Positions 20,203 to 30,132 of a stretch of DNA of 64,000 nucleotides are shown piece by piece. Each line of letters opens with the position of its first letter. Positions within the stretch are counted from its first letter, which is position 1. The notes beneath the pieces are model-generated. The model saw only the letters and a program-made list of their open reading frames with translations. It was not told the DNA's origin and searched no databases. A program made the translations under genes and the position numbers. Where the stretch lies: positions 25,607 through 89,606 of the forward strand of contig CAUYUJ010015309.1 of NCBI GenBank assembly GCA_963575745.1. The letters run 5' to 3'. The DNA is from Prorocentrum cordatum (Eukaryota > Sar > Dinophyceae > Prorocentrales > Prorocentraceae).

Positions 20203-21047
20203 TAGTGGAGGAGGAGGAGGAGGAGGAGGAGGAGGAGGAGGAGGAGGAGGAGGAGGGGGAGCAGGATGAGAGGAGGAGGATGGGAGGAGAGGAGGAAGGA
20301 AGGAGGAGGATGAGTTGGGAGGGAGGAGGAGAGGAGGCGAAGGAGAAAGAAGAAGAGGAGAGAGATGAAGATGAGGAGAGGAGGAGGATGAAGGAGGAGG
20401 AGTCGGCGGAATTGAAGGAGGAGGACGAGGAGAAGGAGTTGGAGTTGGACGGCTGGAGGCGGCTGCAGGGAGAGTTGGAGGCGGAGGAGGCGGCACGAGA
20501 AGGTGGCGCAGGGAGGAGGAAAAGGAGGAGGAGGACGGCGGCGAGGGAGGAGGATGAGAAGGAATTGGAGTTCGCCGGCCGGAGGCGCGGCGGTAGGCGG
20601 AGGCGTAGCGGAGGAGAAGGCTAACGGCGAGCACCAGCTGGGAGGCGACGAGGCGGAGGAGGAGGAGAGGAGGAGAGGAGAGGGAGGAGGAGGAAGAGGG
20701 GAGGAGGAGAAGAGGACGGGGAGGAGAGGAGGAGGATATTGGAGGAGGAGGTAAACGAGGAGAAGGGTTGGAAGTGGAGGAGGAGGAGGAGGAGGAGGAG
20801 GAGGAGGAGGAGGAGGAGGGGGAGGGGGAGGATGAGGAAGTGAGAGAGGAGGCGGAGGAGGCGGGAGTTGGAGTTGGGGTTGGAGGAGAGAAGGAAGGAG
20901 GAGAAGGAGGGGAAGGAGGAGAGAGGGAGAGCAAGAGGAGACGAGAGGAAGGGGAGGGGGAGGAGAGAAGGAGGAGGAGGAGGATGATGAGGACGAGGAG
21001 GCAGGCGGAGGAGGAGGAGGAGGATGAAGGAGGGGCCGGAAGAGGAG

Positions 21048-21082
<35 letters not shown>

Positions 21083-21130
21083 GGAGGAGGAGGAGGAGGA
21101 GTTGAAGCACGAGGCGGAGGAGGCAGAGGA
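20203..21130. repeat. GGA-rich purine tract
   Basis: Over 900 bases almost purely purine (GGA, GAA, GGAT, GGAGTT variants) on the + strand. Confidence 0.9.
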
Positions 21131-21403
21131 GGAGCAGCAGGTAGCCCCCGACGCCGCCCCCGACGCCGCCCGCCCCCGGCAGAGGTGGAGCAGCAGGTAA
21201 GACCTCCCCTCCCCTCCAGGTGCACGCGGCAGCCCCCGACGCCGCCTCGCCGCGGCCGCGCAACGGCGGCGCCCGCCCGAGGGCCATCGGCCAACTACCC
21301 TCGCCGCCACGGCCGCCCGCCGCGGCCGGGGAGGCGCCCGCCGAGCTCGAGCGGGGCGGCCCCGAGGAGCCTCCCGCTTCGGGGTCTGAGGTTTGCGGGC
21401 GTC
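21131..21403 (+). other. GC-rich island between GGA and TCC tracts, possible exon
   Basis: A core of GC-rich sequence lies between a purine tract on the left and a pyrimidine tract on the right. A frame from a CCAG at about 21218 reads VHAAAPDAASPRPRNGGAR and ends ASGSEV before GTTTGC. Ala/Pro/Arg bias makes chance openness likely. No family recognised. Confidence 0.3.
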
Positions 21404-21962
21404 TCCTCCTCCGCCTCCTCCTCCTCCTCCTTCTCATCCTCCTCCTTCTCCTCCTCCTCCTCCTCCTCCTCCTCCTCCTCCTTCACCTCCTCATCCTTCT
21501 CCTTCTCCTACTCCTCCTCCCTCTGTCCTCCTCCTCCTCATCCTCCCCTTTCCTCCTCCTCCTTGTCTCCCCCTCTTTACCTTCCTTCTCCTCCTCTTCC
21601 TCCTTCCCCCATCCTTCTCCGTCTCGCTCCTCCCCCCTCCCCTTCCTCCGTCCCCCTCCTCCTCCTCCTCCTCCTTCCTCTCCCTTCCCTCCTGTTCCCC
21701 TGGCTCGCGCACTCCGCCTCCTCCTCTCCTCCTCATCCTCCTACCTCTCCTCCTCCTACCTGCCTACTTTCCCTCCCCTTCCTCCTCCTCCTCCCTCCTT
21801 CCTCCTGTCCTCCTTCCCCTCTTAACCCCTCCTTCTCCTGCTTCCTCCTCTTCTCTCCTCCCTCCTCCTCTCCCTCCTCTTCCCTCCCTCCTCTCCTTTC
21901 CCCCTCCTCCCCTCCCCTCCCCTCCCTCCCTCCTCCTCCTCCTCCTCCTCCTCCTCCTCCTC
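21404..21962. repeat. TCC-rich pyrimidine tract
   Basis: TCC/CTT repeats, complementary to the 20203-21130 tract, so the two could in principle pair as a kilobase-scale inverted repeat. Confidence 0.9.
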
Positions 21963-22514
21963 GTACTCCGATTCCATTCAGCAGCTGGCGCCTCGCCGAG
22001 GGGCGTCCCGGGAGGGGGGGGGCGATTCGCTCTGCAACAGCCGCCAAGGACCCGAGTGTATGACCTGAAAGCCAGACGGCTCGACTGATTGGGAGGACCA
22101 AGAGGAGGAGCCCTGCATACCCAACGGGTACTCTTAACCAATATCAAGCGCACCTTGAAGACTATCCAGTACGGACACTCCAAGTGTGCGCGGGGCAGTA
22201 CCGAGGAGGGTGCCTACTAGGAACTGCGTAAATCACTGGACAGCTCGCCCCTTGGCCCCCGACCGGTCCCACCGCGCTGGATGCGTGGCCATTGCCTGGG
22301 CCTATCAGGCGAGGATCCCAAACTGCATCGCGCGGCGTAGAGGTGCCGGCGCCGAGCGCAAGGCCATTCCCCGTCTCTCTCCTCATCCTCCCCCCGCCTC
22401 CTCGTGCTCCTCCTCCTCCTCTTCCTACCCCTCCGTCCATCTACCACCTCCACCCTCCCCAGTCGTACGTCATCCTCGTCCTCCTCCCTCGCCCTCCCTC
22501 CCTCACTGCCTAAA
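21963..22514. other. Non-coding, no recognised feature
   Basis: Includes a short TCC run near 22385-22430. No gene recognised. Confidence 0.4.
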
Positions 22515-23612
22515 CTGCCGGCGAACTATCCCCACGCTCTGGTCTAACACTGCCAGCGAAATATCCGCACCACCTAACACTGCCAGCGGTCTATCCTCAT
22601 CCCCTCTGGATTAAAACTGCCAGCGACATATCCTCAGCCACATGAGATACTACTGCCAGCTAAATATCCTCACCTCCCTGGCCTAAAACTGCCAGCGAAA
22701 TATTCTCAGCCCCCCGGCTTAATACTGCCAGCGACATACCCTGCCCACCCTGGCCTAAACTACCAGCGAAATTCCCCACGCCCCTGGCGTAAAACTGCCA
22801 GCGCAAAATCTTCACCCTGCTGGCGTAAAACTGCCAACGAAATATCCCCCCCCTGGCCTAAAACTGCCAGCGAAATATCTTCACCCCTTGGCCTAAAACT
22901 GCCAGCGAAATACCCCCCCTGGCCGAAATCTGGCAGCCAAATACCCCCACCCCCCTGGCCTAAAACTGCCAGCGATATATCCTCACCTCACTGGCCTAGA
23001 ACAGCCAGCAACATATCTCAACCCCTGGCCTGAAACTGCCAGCGACATGTCTTCACCCACCTGGCCTAACATTCCCATCGCCATTTCCTCACGCCCCTGG
23101 GGCAAAACTGCCATCGTACTATCATAGTTGCCCTGTCATAGAACTGTCAGCGAAATATCCTCACCCCCTGGCATAAAACTGTCAGCGAAATATCATCACC
23201 TTCCTGACGTGCAATTGCCAGTCAAATATCCAAACGTGCCAGCGAAATTCCCCCCCTGACGTTAAAAAATTGCCAGCCCGATATCATTACCCCCCTGGCC
23301 CAGCACTGCCAGCAACATTTCCCCACGCCCGTGGCGTAAAACTGCCAGCGAAATATCCTCCCCCCCTGGCCTAAAACTGCCAGCGCAATTACCTCACCCC
23401 TCTGGCGAAAAACTGCCAATGAACTATCATCAGCCCCCTGCCTCAAACTGCCAGCGAAGTATCCTCAGCCTTCGGGGATAAAACTGCCAGCCAAATACGC
23501 TCACCCACTTCGGGCTGAACCTGCCGGCGAAGCATCCTCACCCCCTGGCTTGAATTCGCCAGCGACATATCCTCACCCCCAGGCCTAAAGCTGCCAGCGA
23601 ACTGTCCTTGGT
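22515..23612. repeat. ~36-bp minisatellite, CTGCCAGCGAAATATCC units
   Basis: About 30 diverged copies of a unit reading roughly CTGCCAGCGAAATATCCTCA plus CCCCCTGGCCTAAAA. Length varies from 30 to 44 bases by slippage in the C run. Confidence 0.9.
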
Positions 23613-23779
23613 GGCCTGGCGGGGGCCCCGGCCGAATGGATGAGGGTGCACGAGGAAAGAAGGCCGACACCCCGCTGGCGGAGGAGTAGAAGGCTGAGGA
23701 AAACGGTGAGGACGACGATATCGGCGAGCGGGAAGGACGCAGGCGACGACCACGGCGACAACGGCGGCAACAGCGACGA

Positions 23780-24060
23780 GAAGGAGGACGAGGTGGAGGA
23801 GATGCACGGGGAGGAGGAGGAGGAGGACGAGGAGGAGCAATCACACGATGAGGAGGAGGAGGAGGAGGACAAGGAGGAGGTGGAGGACGAGGAGGACGAG
23901 GAGGAAGAGGAGGAGGAGGACGAGGAGGAGGAGGAGTGACGAGCAGGATGATGATGATGATGATGATGAGGAGGAGGAGGAGGAGGAGGAGGAGGAGGAG
24001 GAGGAGGAGGAGGAGGACGATGACAAGGATAAGGAGGACGGCGACGACGACGACGATGAG
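23780..24060. repeat. GGA/GAC tract
   Basis: GGAGGACGAGGA repeats, a short GATGATGAT run at 23948-23968, then GGA again. Confidence 0.85.
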
Positions 24061-24374
24061 TCGAACCGCTCCGGCGGGGGCTCCCGCCTGTTCCTCGTGC
24101 CCATGATGGCCATCCTCCTCATTCCTTTCACCGTCACCACTCTTCCTCCTCCAGCCTCTCCCCCCGCCGCATCAGCATCCCCATTATTCCCCTTGCCTTC
24201 CTTCCCCTGTCCCTCCTTGTTTTGCCCTTGGACAGGAGGATGAAGACACCGACGCGTACTACGAAAGACCAGGTGCCGCCGACCAGGCCAGATGGGCGGG
24301 GGAGATTCAGGAGGGGCCTGGGGAAGATGAGGAGGGGCAGGAGGGGCAGGACAAAGAGGGAAGGATCTTCCCTA

Positions 24375-24990
24375 CTCGGCGTTGTGCGACTGGAGCATTA
24401 CGCATAGAAATTGCACTGGGAATTGCAGTGCTGATCGTCTCGCCAAAGAAGGAGCCGCGCCTTCTTCGCACTGTTGCTGGCAATCATCTTGTTGTTCCAA
24501 GGTATGCACGATATCGCCAAGAGGGCGGCCAGATATTCTCATCTCCGCCAGGCTGCGCTCAGTCCTGAGGGGGCGCGCGATCATTCTGCACGAGTGGATG
24601 TCTCGTGTGGGTTTGGAAGTTTCCCCTGGGCTCCCGATCCCCTCCTGTTGCGATCGTGTGGGTTCTACGGAGAAGGCGGAGACCTCGCCTGCGCCTGTCG
24701 TGGAGACAAGGGAGGACGAATGTGCTTTTCTGAACCTTGGAGTTTGCGCGGGCACAAGATCGAATGTGTTGAAGCACTTGATCCGCAGGGTGACCGAGTG
24801 GATGCTGTGACTTGCTGTGCGCTTTGCGGAAGCAACGTCTTTTTCACCTGCATGGCCAAGTCGTCCAGAGGTTTTCTGCTGCAGGATTGTAGATGCAAAG
24901 CGGCGGCTGGCAAGACAAACATCAACCGCAACTTGAGAGGCAAGCGTCACATTCCGAGTGTCGAGCATGGGTTCGCATGGTCGGGGGGAT
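24375..24990 (+). pseudogene. Retroelement relic: RNase H end plus Zn-knuckle region
   Basis: Two protein-like pieces lie in different frames. The first (24382-24470) reads WSITHRNCTGNCSADRLAKE, the H...GN..AD.LA signature that closes RNase H domains and carries its last catalytic residues. The second (about 24735-24965) reads GHKIECVEALD, CCALCGSNVFF, LLQDCRCKAA, NLRGKRHIPS, resembling the cysteine/histidine segment after RNase H in dinoflagellate non-LTR elements. The frame change and the absence of a reverse transcriptase make this a dead fragment. The similarity is from memory of these families and untested. Confidence 0.45.
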
Positions 24991-25146
24991 TTGGTGAGAG
25001 TGCTAAAAGTCGGCAGTGGGCTGCTCTTCCTCGTGGTGCCCAGAGGCCCGGAGTGAGGCCCCCTGAGCACGTGAGGCCTCCAGGTGAAGACTGTGACAGG
25101 GAGGGCTGGCCTTTTTCAAGCCTCGCCGAATCCGAAGGTCTGGCGT

Positions 25147-25325
25147 CCTCCTCCTCCTCCTTGCTCCTCCTCCTCCTCCTCCTCCTCCTCCTCCTCCTCC
25201 TCCTCCTGCTCCTCCTCCTCCTCCCTCCCTCCCTCCCTCCCTCCCTCCCTCCCTCCCCCTCCTCCCCCTCCTCCTCCTCCTCCTCCTCCTCCTCCTTCTC
25301 CCTCCCTCCCTCCCTCCCTCCCTCA
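25147..25325. repeat. TCC / CCTC tract
   Basis: CCTCCT runs alternating with two CCTCCCTC runs (4-bp unit). A CT run at 25439-25453 and a GA run at 25571-25586 lie downstream, mirror to each other. Confidence 0.9.
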
Positions 25326-25889
25326 CCCGCGCGCAAAGCGACGGCCCGTCGCCGCGCCTTGGTACCTCGGCACCCTTCCCGCTGGACCCTCGGCCCTGTT
25401 GGCCCGTCTCCCCGGGGAGCCGCGCGTCGCCTGTCGCCTCTCTCTCTCTCTCTCGCGGCTGGGCTTCCTGCTCTTCTGCGCCCTCGAAAGATGTGGTTCA
25501 ATGGGGATGGCGCCCTGAGAGCTCTGTAGCTGGCGACGAACGGAGAGGAGGATGGGGGAGCAGGAGGGGAGAGAGAGAGAGAGAGGCGGCGGAGAGAGCG
25601 ACGGGAAGGAGGCGGATGAGGGCGACGCCTCAGCCATGCCACTTCGGCCGACCCCCCCCCTCCCCCAATGCTGCTCCCTGGCCTTCGGGTCATAGGTCGG
25701 CTGTCCCGCGGCCGTCAGGGACTTTCCATCCGTGCACCCCCGGGTCGTTTTCGGCGAGGCGCAGCCGCTGGAAAGCACCCCGAACTTTGAAACTTGCCTG
25801 GAAACGACAAGCTCGGCCGATAACCTCGAACCTCGAACCTCGAATTCGAAGGAGAACACATTTGCATCAACATAAGCCATAAGCTGTCG

Positions 25890-25998
25890 ACGGTCCGAGC
25901 AGAGTTCTTGGATCTGCCCCCCCCTTCCTGGCGCGCGGAGCGCGCCAGGGGCGGCACCAGAGGCGCCGCCGGGGGGGCCAGCTCCAAGGATCGGGCTG
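25890..25998. mobile_element. IR-6 element, copy 3, shortened
   Basis: GTTCTTGGATCTGCC leads to the perfect hairpin CTGGCGCGC-GGA-GCGCGCCAG and ends GCCAGCTCCAAGGATCGG. The loop GGA is the complement of TCT in the 48724 copy, so the core is inverted relative to that copy. Confidence 0.6.
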
Positions 25999-26010
25999 GT
26001 CATGGTGGGT

Positions 26011-26150
26011 GACCCGAGCCTGACCTTCCAGAGTGCTAAAAAATTAGCCCTCCAGACCCATAGACCTATCTGGAATTGAAAAAATCTCGATGAGATTTGA
26101 CATGCCCAGGTCCTGGTGCTAGTTTCTAGCCCTCGAGGGAGGTCCGGGAA
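26011..26150. mobile_element. Single-copy relative of the 102/103-bp array unit
   Basis: Starts CCTGACCTTCCAGAGTGCTA and ends GGTCCTGGTGCTAG...GAGGGAGGTCCGG. The same beginning borders the array on its left (39950-39970) and the same end borders it on its right (42285-42310). The two ends are imperfect inverted repeats (GTGCTAAAAAATTAGC against GGCTAGAAACTAGCAC). Confidence 0.6.
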
Positions 26151-26296
26151 AGGGGGGTGAGGAAAAGGGCCCTGAAGGAGCCCTTGAAGGCCCCTGATGG
26201 GCCCCTGCTGGCTCCAAGAAGTGGCCTGGAAGGGCACCGTTTGGGTCCCTTCCTGCCTTCACCTCCCGTGTAGGGCTCCCCCCCCGTTACCACCCG

Positions 26297-26520
26297 CGAG
26301 GAGGAGGAGGAGGCGGAGGAGGAGGCGGAGGAGGAGGAGGAGGAGGAGGAGGAGGGCCAGGAGGAGGAGGAGGAGGAGGAGCAGGCAGCAGGAGGAGGAG
26401 GACGAGGAGGAGGAGGCGAGAGGGGAGGAGGAGGAGGAGGAGGGTGGAGGAGGACGAAGCAGGCGGTGGAGGAGCGAGGAGGAGGGGAGGAGGAGGAGCA
26501 GGAGGAAGGAGGAGGAGGGG
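26297..26520. repeat. GGA tract
   Basis: GGA/GGC repeat, left side of a GC-rich core. Confidence 0.9.
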
Positions 26521-26750
26521 ACAAGGGGAGAACCCCGCCCCCGCCGAGCCGCCGCCGACGCCGCCGCCGCGCGGCCCTCGCAGGCGGCGGCCGCCTCCCG
26601 CCGCCCGCGGTGCGCCCACGGCGCGGCCGCGGCGCGGCGCCCGCCGAGCTCCGGCGGCGCCGGCGCGCGGCGGGGCGGCGGCGGGCGGCGCGCGCGCCGC
26701 GCGCGCGCCGCGGTGGGCCGCGCTGGTCCTCGGTCGTCTCCCGCCGGGCT
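26521..26750. other. Very GC-rich core between GGA and TCC tracts
   Basis: Rich in CGCCG and GCGCGC. Frames are open on both strands because stop codons are rare at this composition, so coding cannot be argued. Confidence 0.4.
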
Positions 26751-26846
26751 CCCCCTCCTCCTCCTCCTCCTCCTCCTCCTCCTCCTCCCTCCTCCCCCTC
26801 CCTCCTCCTCCTCCGCCTCCTCCTCCTCCTCCTCCTCCTCCGCGGC
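26751..26846. repeat. TCC tract
   Basis: CCTCCT repeat, right side of the same core and complementary to the left tract. Confidence 0.9.
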
Positions 26847-27092
26847 TGGGGGAGCAGAGCCCAGACCCCCTCGAGGGTTGAGTATCATTTGCCCGAGGCC
26901 CAGCCCCATGCTCGTTCCCCTCGAGACCCCCCCCCAAATTATAAACCCCCAGTAACCCCCAGTTGGGGATGCAACGCTCGAGACCCCGAGGATACGGCCT
27001 ATATCCCTATCTAGGGGGGTAAGTCGGCCAGTGGGGCCCAGCCCACGCTGGTGGGGATGGGGATCGGTTGAACGATACTCAGAGGCATGACG

Positions 27093-27222
27093 AAAGTCGC
27101 GGTGGGAGGGTTCTCGTTATTTTCGGCCTCTGGGAGCCCTCGATTACCGGGCCTCGGGGCCGTCAGCAACTCACTCGCGATGAAAAGCTCCTCCTGGGAA
27201 ATGTGTCGAGACCTGTGGGGGT
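27093..27222 (+). mobile_element. IR-7 repeat, copy 1
   Basis: Shared text with the other copies: TTTTCGGCCTCTGGGAGCCC, GGGCCTCGGGGCCGTC, then ACTCGCGATGAAAA and CTCCTGGGAAATGTGTCGA. Relatives are at 37425-37545, 43165-43290 (inverted) and 57250-57365. Confidence 0.55.
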
Positions 27223-27255
27223 GGGGCATGGGGGACTACGACCGTGAACTTTGGC

Positions 27256-27309
27256 TTAGCGTGTCGCGCCGCCGGTTCTGGCCCACCACGCTTCGGCGCG
27301 ACACGCTAA
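27256..27309. repeat. Conserved hairpin, copy 2
   Basis: Perfect 15-bp arms TTAGCGTGTCGCGCC (27256-27270) and GGCGCGACACGCTAA (27295-27309) around a 24-base loop that differs from copy 1 at two positions. Confidence 0.8.
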
Positions 27310-27985
27310 CAACCTTCCCACTCCCAAGCGTCAACGTCCCGAGCTTTCCCGAGCCGACGTTGAACTCGTCCCAGAAGCTGAAATTCGGCCCAGGCCGCTT
27401 CCAGCCTGGCCAGTTTCAGCCTTGCCGAGTTCCGCTGGTTGAGTTCCGCCTTGCCGAGTTTTCCCTTGACCCGAGTTTTCCCTTGACCCGAGACTGTTCT
27501 TTCTATAGGCTCGGTGCGTAACGCGTGAGTTACCCCCCCTCCAGGCCTCCCCCATTCGTAACGATACTGCCTGGGAGGTGGCCGCAGGCTTGAACCCTTC
27601 TAGCTGCTAAAGGCTTCTTTAGGGATCCTCACGAGAAGGATAAGGGAGGAGGAGGAGGAGGAGGAGGAGAACCAACGCAAACCCATCTCTCAGCAACGGT
27701 GTTGTACCCTCCCTCTCTTCGCAAGCCCGTACAAGGATTCATGTTCACTGAAGGAAGTGCCCAATTTGAAATCAACTGCCTGAAATCCTGATCCGTGCCA
27801 TAACACCATGTTCGTGATGTGGGCGCCGCGAAAATCTGCATGACTGCTGCGTCTTGACGATCCTGACTCGTGCCAGAACACCATCTCCTGGAAGTCGAAC
27901 GCCGCGAAGCCTTCGTCCCGACGCGCTCCTGCGGCGTGCCACGGCGCCCTTCCTCGGAGGCCAACAGTAAGAATCCATGAACATG
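27310..27985. other. Non-coding with small local repeats
   Basis: 27385-27490 repeats CCTTGCCGAGTTCCGC-like units and a doubled TTTTCCCTTGACCCGAG. 27770-27890 has a ~73-base doublet around ATCCTGA-TCGTGCCA-AACACCAT. A short GGA run is at 27643-27670. Confidence 0.55.
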
Positions 27986-27989
27986 GTCG

Positions 27990-28345
27990 TTCGCTCTTAA
28001 GACGAGTGTGCGCGGCGCGCCGGCGAGGGCTTCATTTTTAACGAGGGGGCCGCCCTCCATCCCCCGAAGCTCTTGCCATCGATTGACACGAGTGCACGCA
28101 GCGCTAAGGCGAGAGCCACAGTTTGACCCCCCCCCCCCCGTCTTCCACCCGTGAATCTAGAACATGTTGGACACAAGCGAGTGCGCGCGGCGCCAAGGCG
28201 ACAGCCACATCTTGAAAGCCGCCCTTCCTCCATCCGTGAAGCTGTCGCACATTTCAGACTGGTCGTGAATTGTGATCAGGTGTCAGGCGAAATGCCCGGC
28301 GCTTCTTACCGACGCGTCTCGGGATGTGACAGGGAGGGGCTGTTC
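27990..28345 (+). repeat. Composite repeat block, copy 2
   Basis: Three units with GCGCGGCGC-AAGGCGA-AGCCACA and CCATCCGTGAAGCT, then GTCAGGCGAAATGCCCGGCG and GATGTGACAGGGAGG, in the same order as 19010-19345. A C run (28125-28138) interrupts the second unit. Confidence 0.7.
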
Positions 28346-28639
28346 CTGAGAAAGAGGGCTGAAAGAGAGGGTGAATAGAGGAGGAAGCGAAGGAGGAGGA
28401 AGAGGAGGAGGAGGAAGACGACGACGACGACCGACGTGACCCTGAGGCCCCCGATGGTGCACAGGCATTTTTGTCGTAGTCGTCGTTTTCGTCGTAGCGT
28501 TAGTCGTCTCGTCGCTCTCTTTTTCTTCACTCTACTGCAAGGTGTTTCGCGCAGGGACAGAAGAAGAGGGGAGGGAGTTGGGAGGAGGGGCGTGAGAGGG
28601 AGGCGGGGACAGGCCGAAGCGACTGACCACACTTCTGTT

Positions 28640-29080
28640 TGATCACACGCTGCGGTGCGCGTGTGCAATGTGGTGCACGGAAGCACTGGGGTGTACACAA
28701 GCGTTGCGGTGCACGCAGACGATGTGGCCTCGACAGGCGCTGTGGTGTGCAAGAGCGGTCTGGTGTGCGCAGGCACTGTGGTGAACGGCCACGGTGTGGC
28801 TCAGGCGGCTGCTGCGATATGTGCAGAAACCGTGGTGCAATCAACACGAGCCAGTGCACAGAGGCACTGTGGTGTGCAGTGGCGCTGTTGCGCATGTGGG
28901 TGCTGGTGCACGGAGGCGCAAAAGTGTAATTATACCTGCGATGTGGCGCCATGGTGCGCGCAGGTGCCAGGGTGAACAGAGGCCCTGTGGTGTGCACAGG
29001 CGCCTTGGTGCACGCAGTTGCTGTCGTACACACGCCTATTGTGGTGCACGCGGGCGGTTGTTGCGCTGGTGTTGCGGGTG
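28640..29080. repeat. Degenerate GTGGTGTGCACAGGCGCT minisatellite
   Basis: Roughly 20 copies of an 18-24-base unit with strong drift. Confidence 0.8.
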
Positions 29081-29409
29081 CGCCTTCCGGGTTGCACGCT
29101 GGCCGCCGTCACGGGCACCCCCTCCCTCGCCGACCACCCCCCTGGGTAACACGCGCTATCCAAAATGGATGAAACAACGATCCCGCGCTTGCTGGGTATC
29201 TCGAACTGATACCGATACCGCTACCTTTCCGCCGTCGCCACGGCTGGGTTCGCCTTGATTTCCGTCAGAACGCACACGGGGAGAGGTCTGTGGAGCAGCG
29301 GTATCGGTACCGTTTCGTCCTCCCAGCCTCTCCTCTTCTCTCGCCCGCTCCCTCCCCGGTGCTGCTGCTGCTGCTTCGTTTCCCTTCCTGCCTGTCTCTT
29401 TCTGCCCCG

Positions 29410-29418
29410 TCGTCCTGC

Positions 29419-29450
<32 letters not shown>

Positions 29451-29455
29451 CTGCT
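29410..29455. repeat. GCT microsatellite
   Basis: TGCTGCTGC run. A smaller one is at 29358-29372. Confidence 0.9.
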
Positions 29456-29589
29456 CTTCCCCTTGTTCGTCATCGTGCCAGTCGTCGTCTTCGTCGTCCT
29501 CCTCCTCTTTCCTCCTCCCTCCTCCCCGTCATCATCCCTCCCTCGTCGTCCTGGGGTTTGTACTCATAATTTTCTTCCTGCTCCCACCC

Positions 29590-29690
29590 CCTCCTCCTCC
29601 TCCACCTCCACCTCCTCCTCCACCTCCTCCTCCTTCCCCTCATCATGGTGCATCCTCCTCCTCCTCCTCCTCCTCCTCCTCCTCCACATC
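29590..29690. repeat. TCC microsatellite
   Basis: CCTCCT repeats with CCA variants. Confidence 0.9.
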
Positions 29691-30132
29691 CCCCTGTCCG
29701 CAGATGCCCAAGAGTAAACCGTTCACAATGCGCATGCGTGCGGCCAGTGGTTGTTCAGCTGGCGGCTGGGGAAGCAGGGTGGGCAGTGCAGGTGCGGAAA
29801 TGGGGGCCGCTGTTCGCAAGCAAGCCGCCATGGCGCAGCAAACGCTCCGGAGAGAAGAGTTGCAACACTGCGTTTTCGTGGTGAAGGGACAAGCCCGAGG
29901 ATAACCCGCTGCAGCACGTGCTGGAAATCGCAGATCTGTACGACCTTCAGGCGGAGATGGCGATTAGCGAAGCCGTCAAGCAGGTGGTGCCCAAGGCGCC
30001 CCCTTCACAACGCCAGCCGAAGGATTTCTGGTAAACCGTCTCACAGGCCAAGGTCGAGAAGAGCAAGGAGTTCGTCATGGCCGCAGACGGGTGCAGTGGC
30101 GGAAGGCAGCGTTGTGACGTGACGGGCTGCTG

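Noticed and set aside
22515-23612. Possible CRISPR array
   Set aside because: The similar part and the spacer both drift and vary in length, spacers are not unique sequences, and no cas genes or bacterial context exist.
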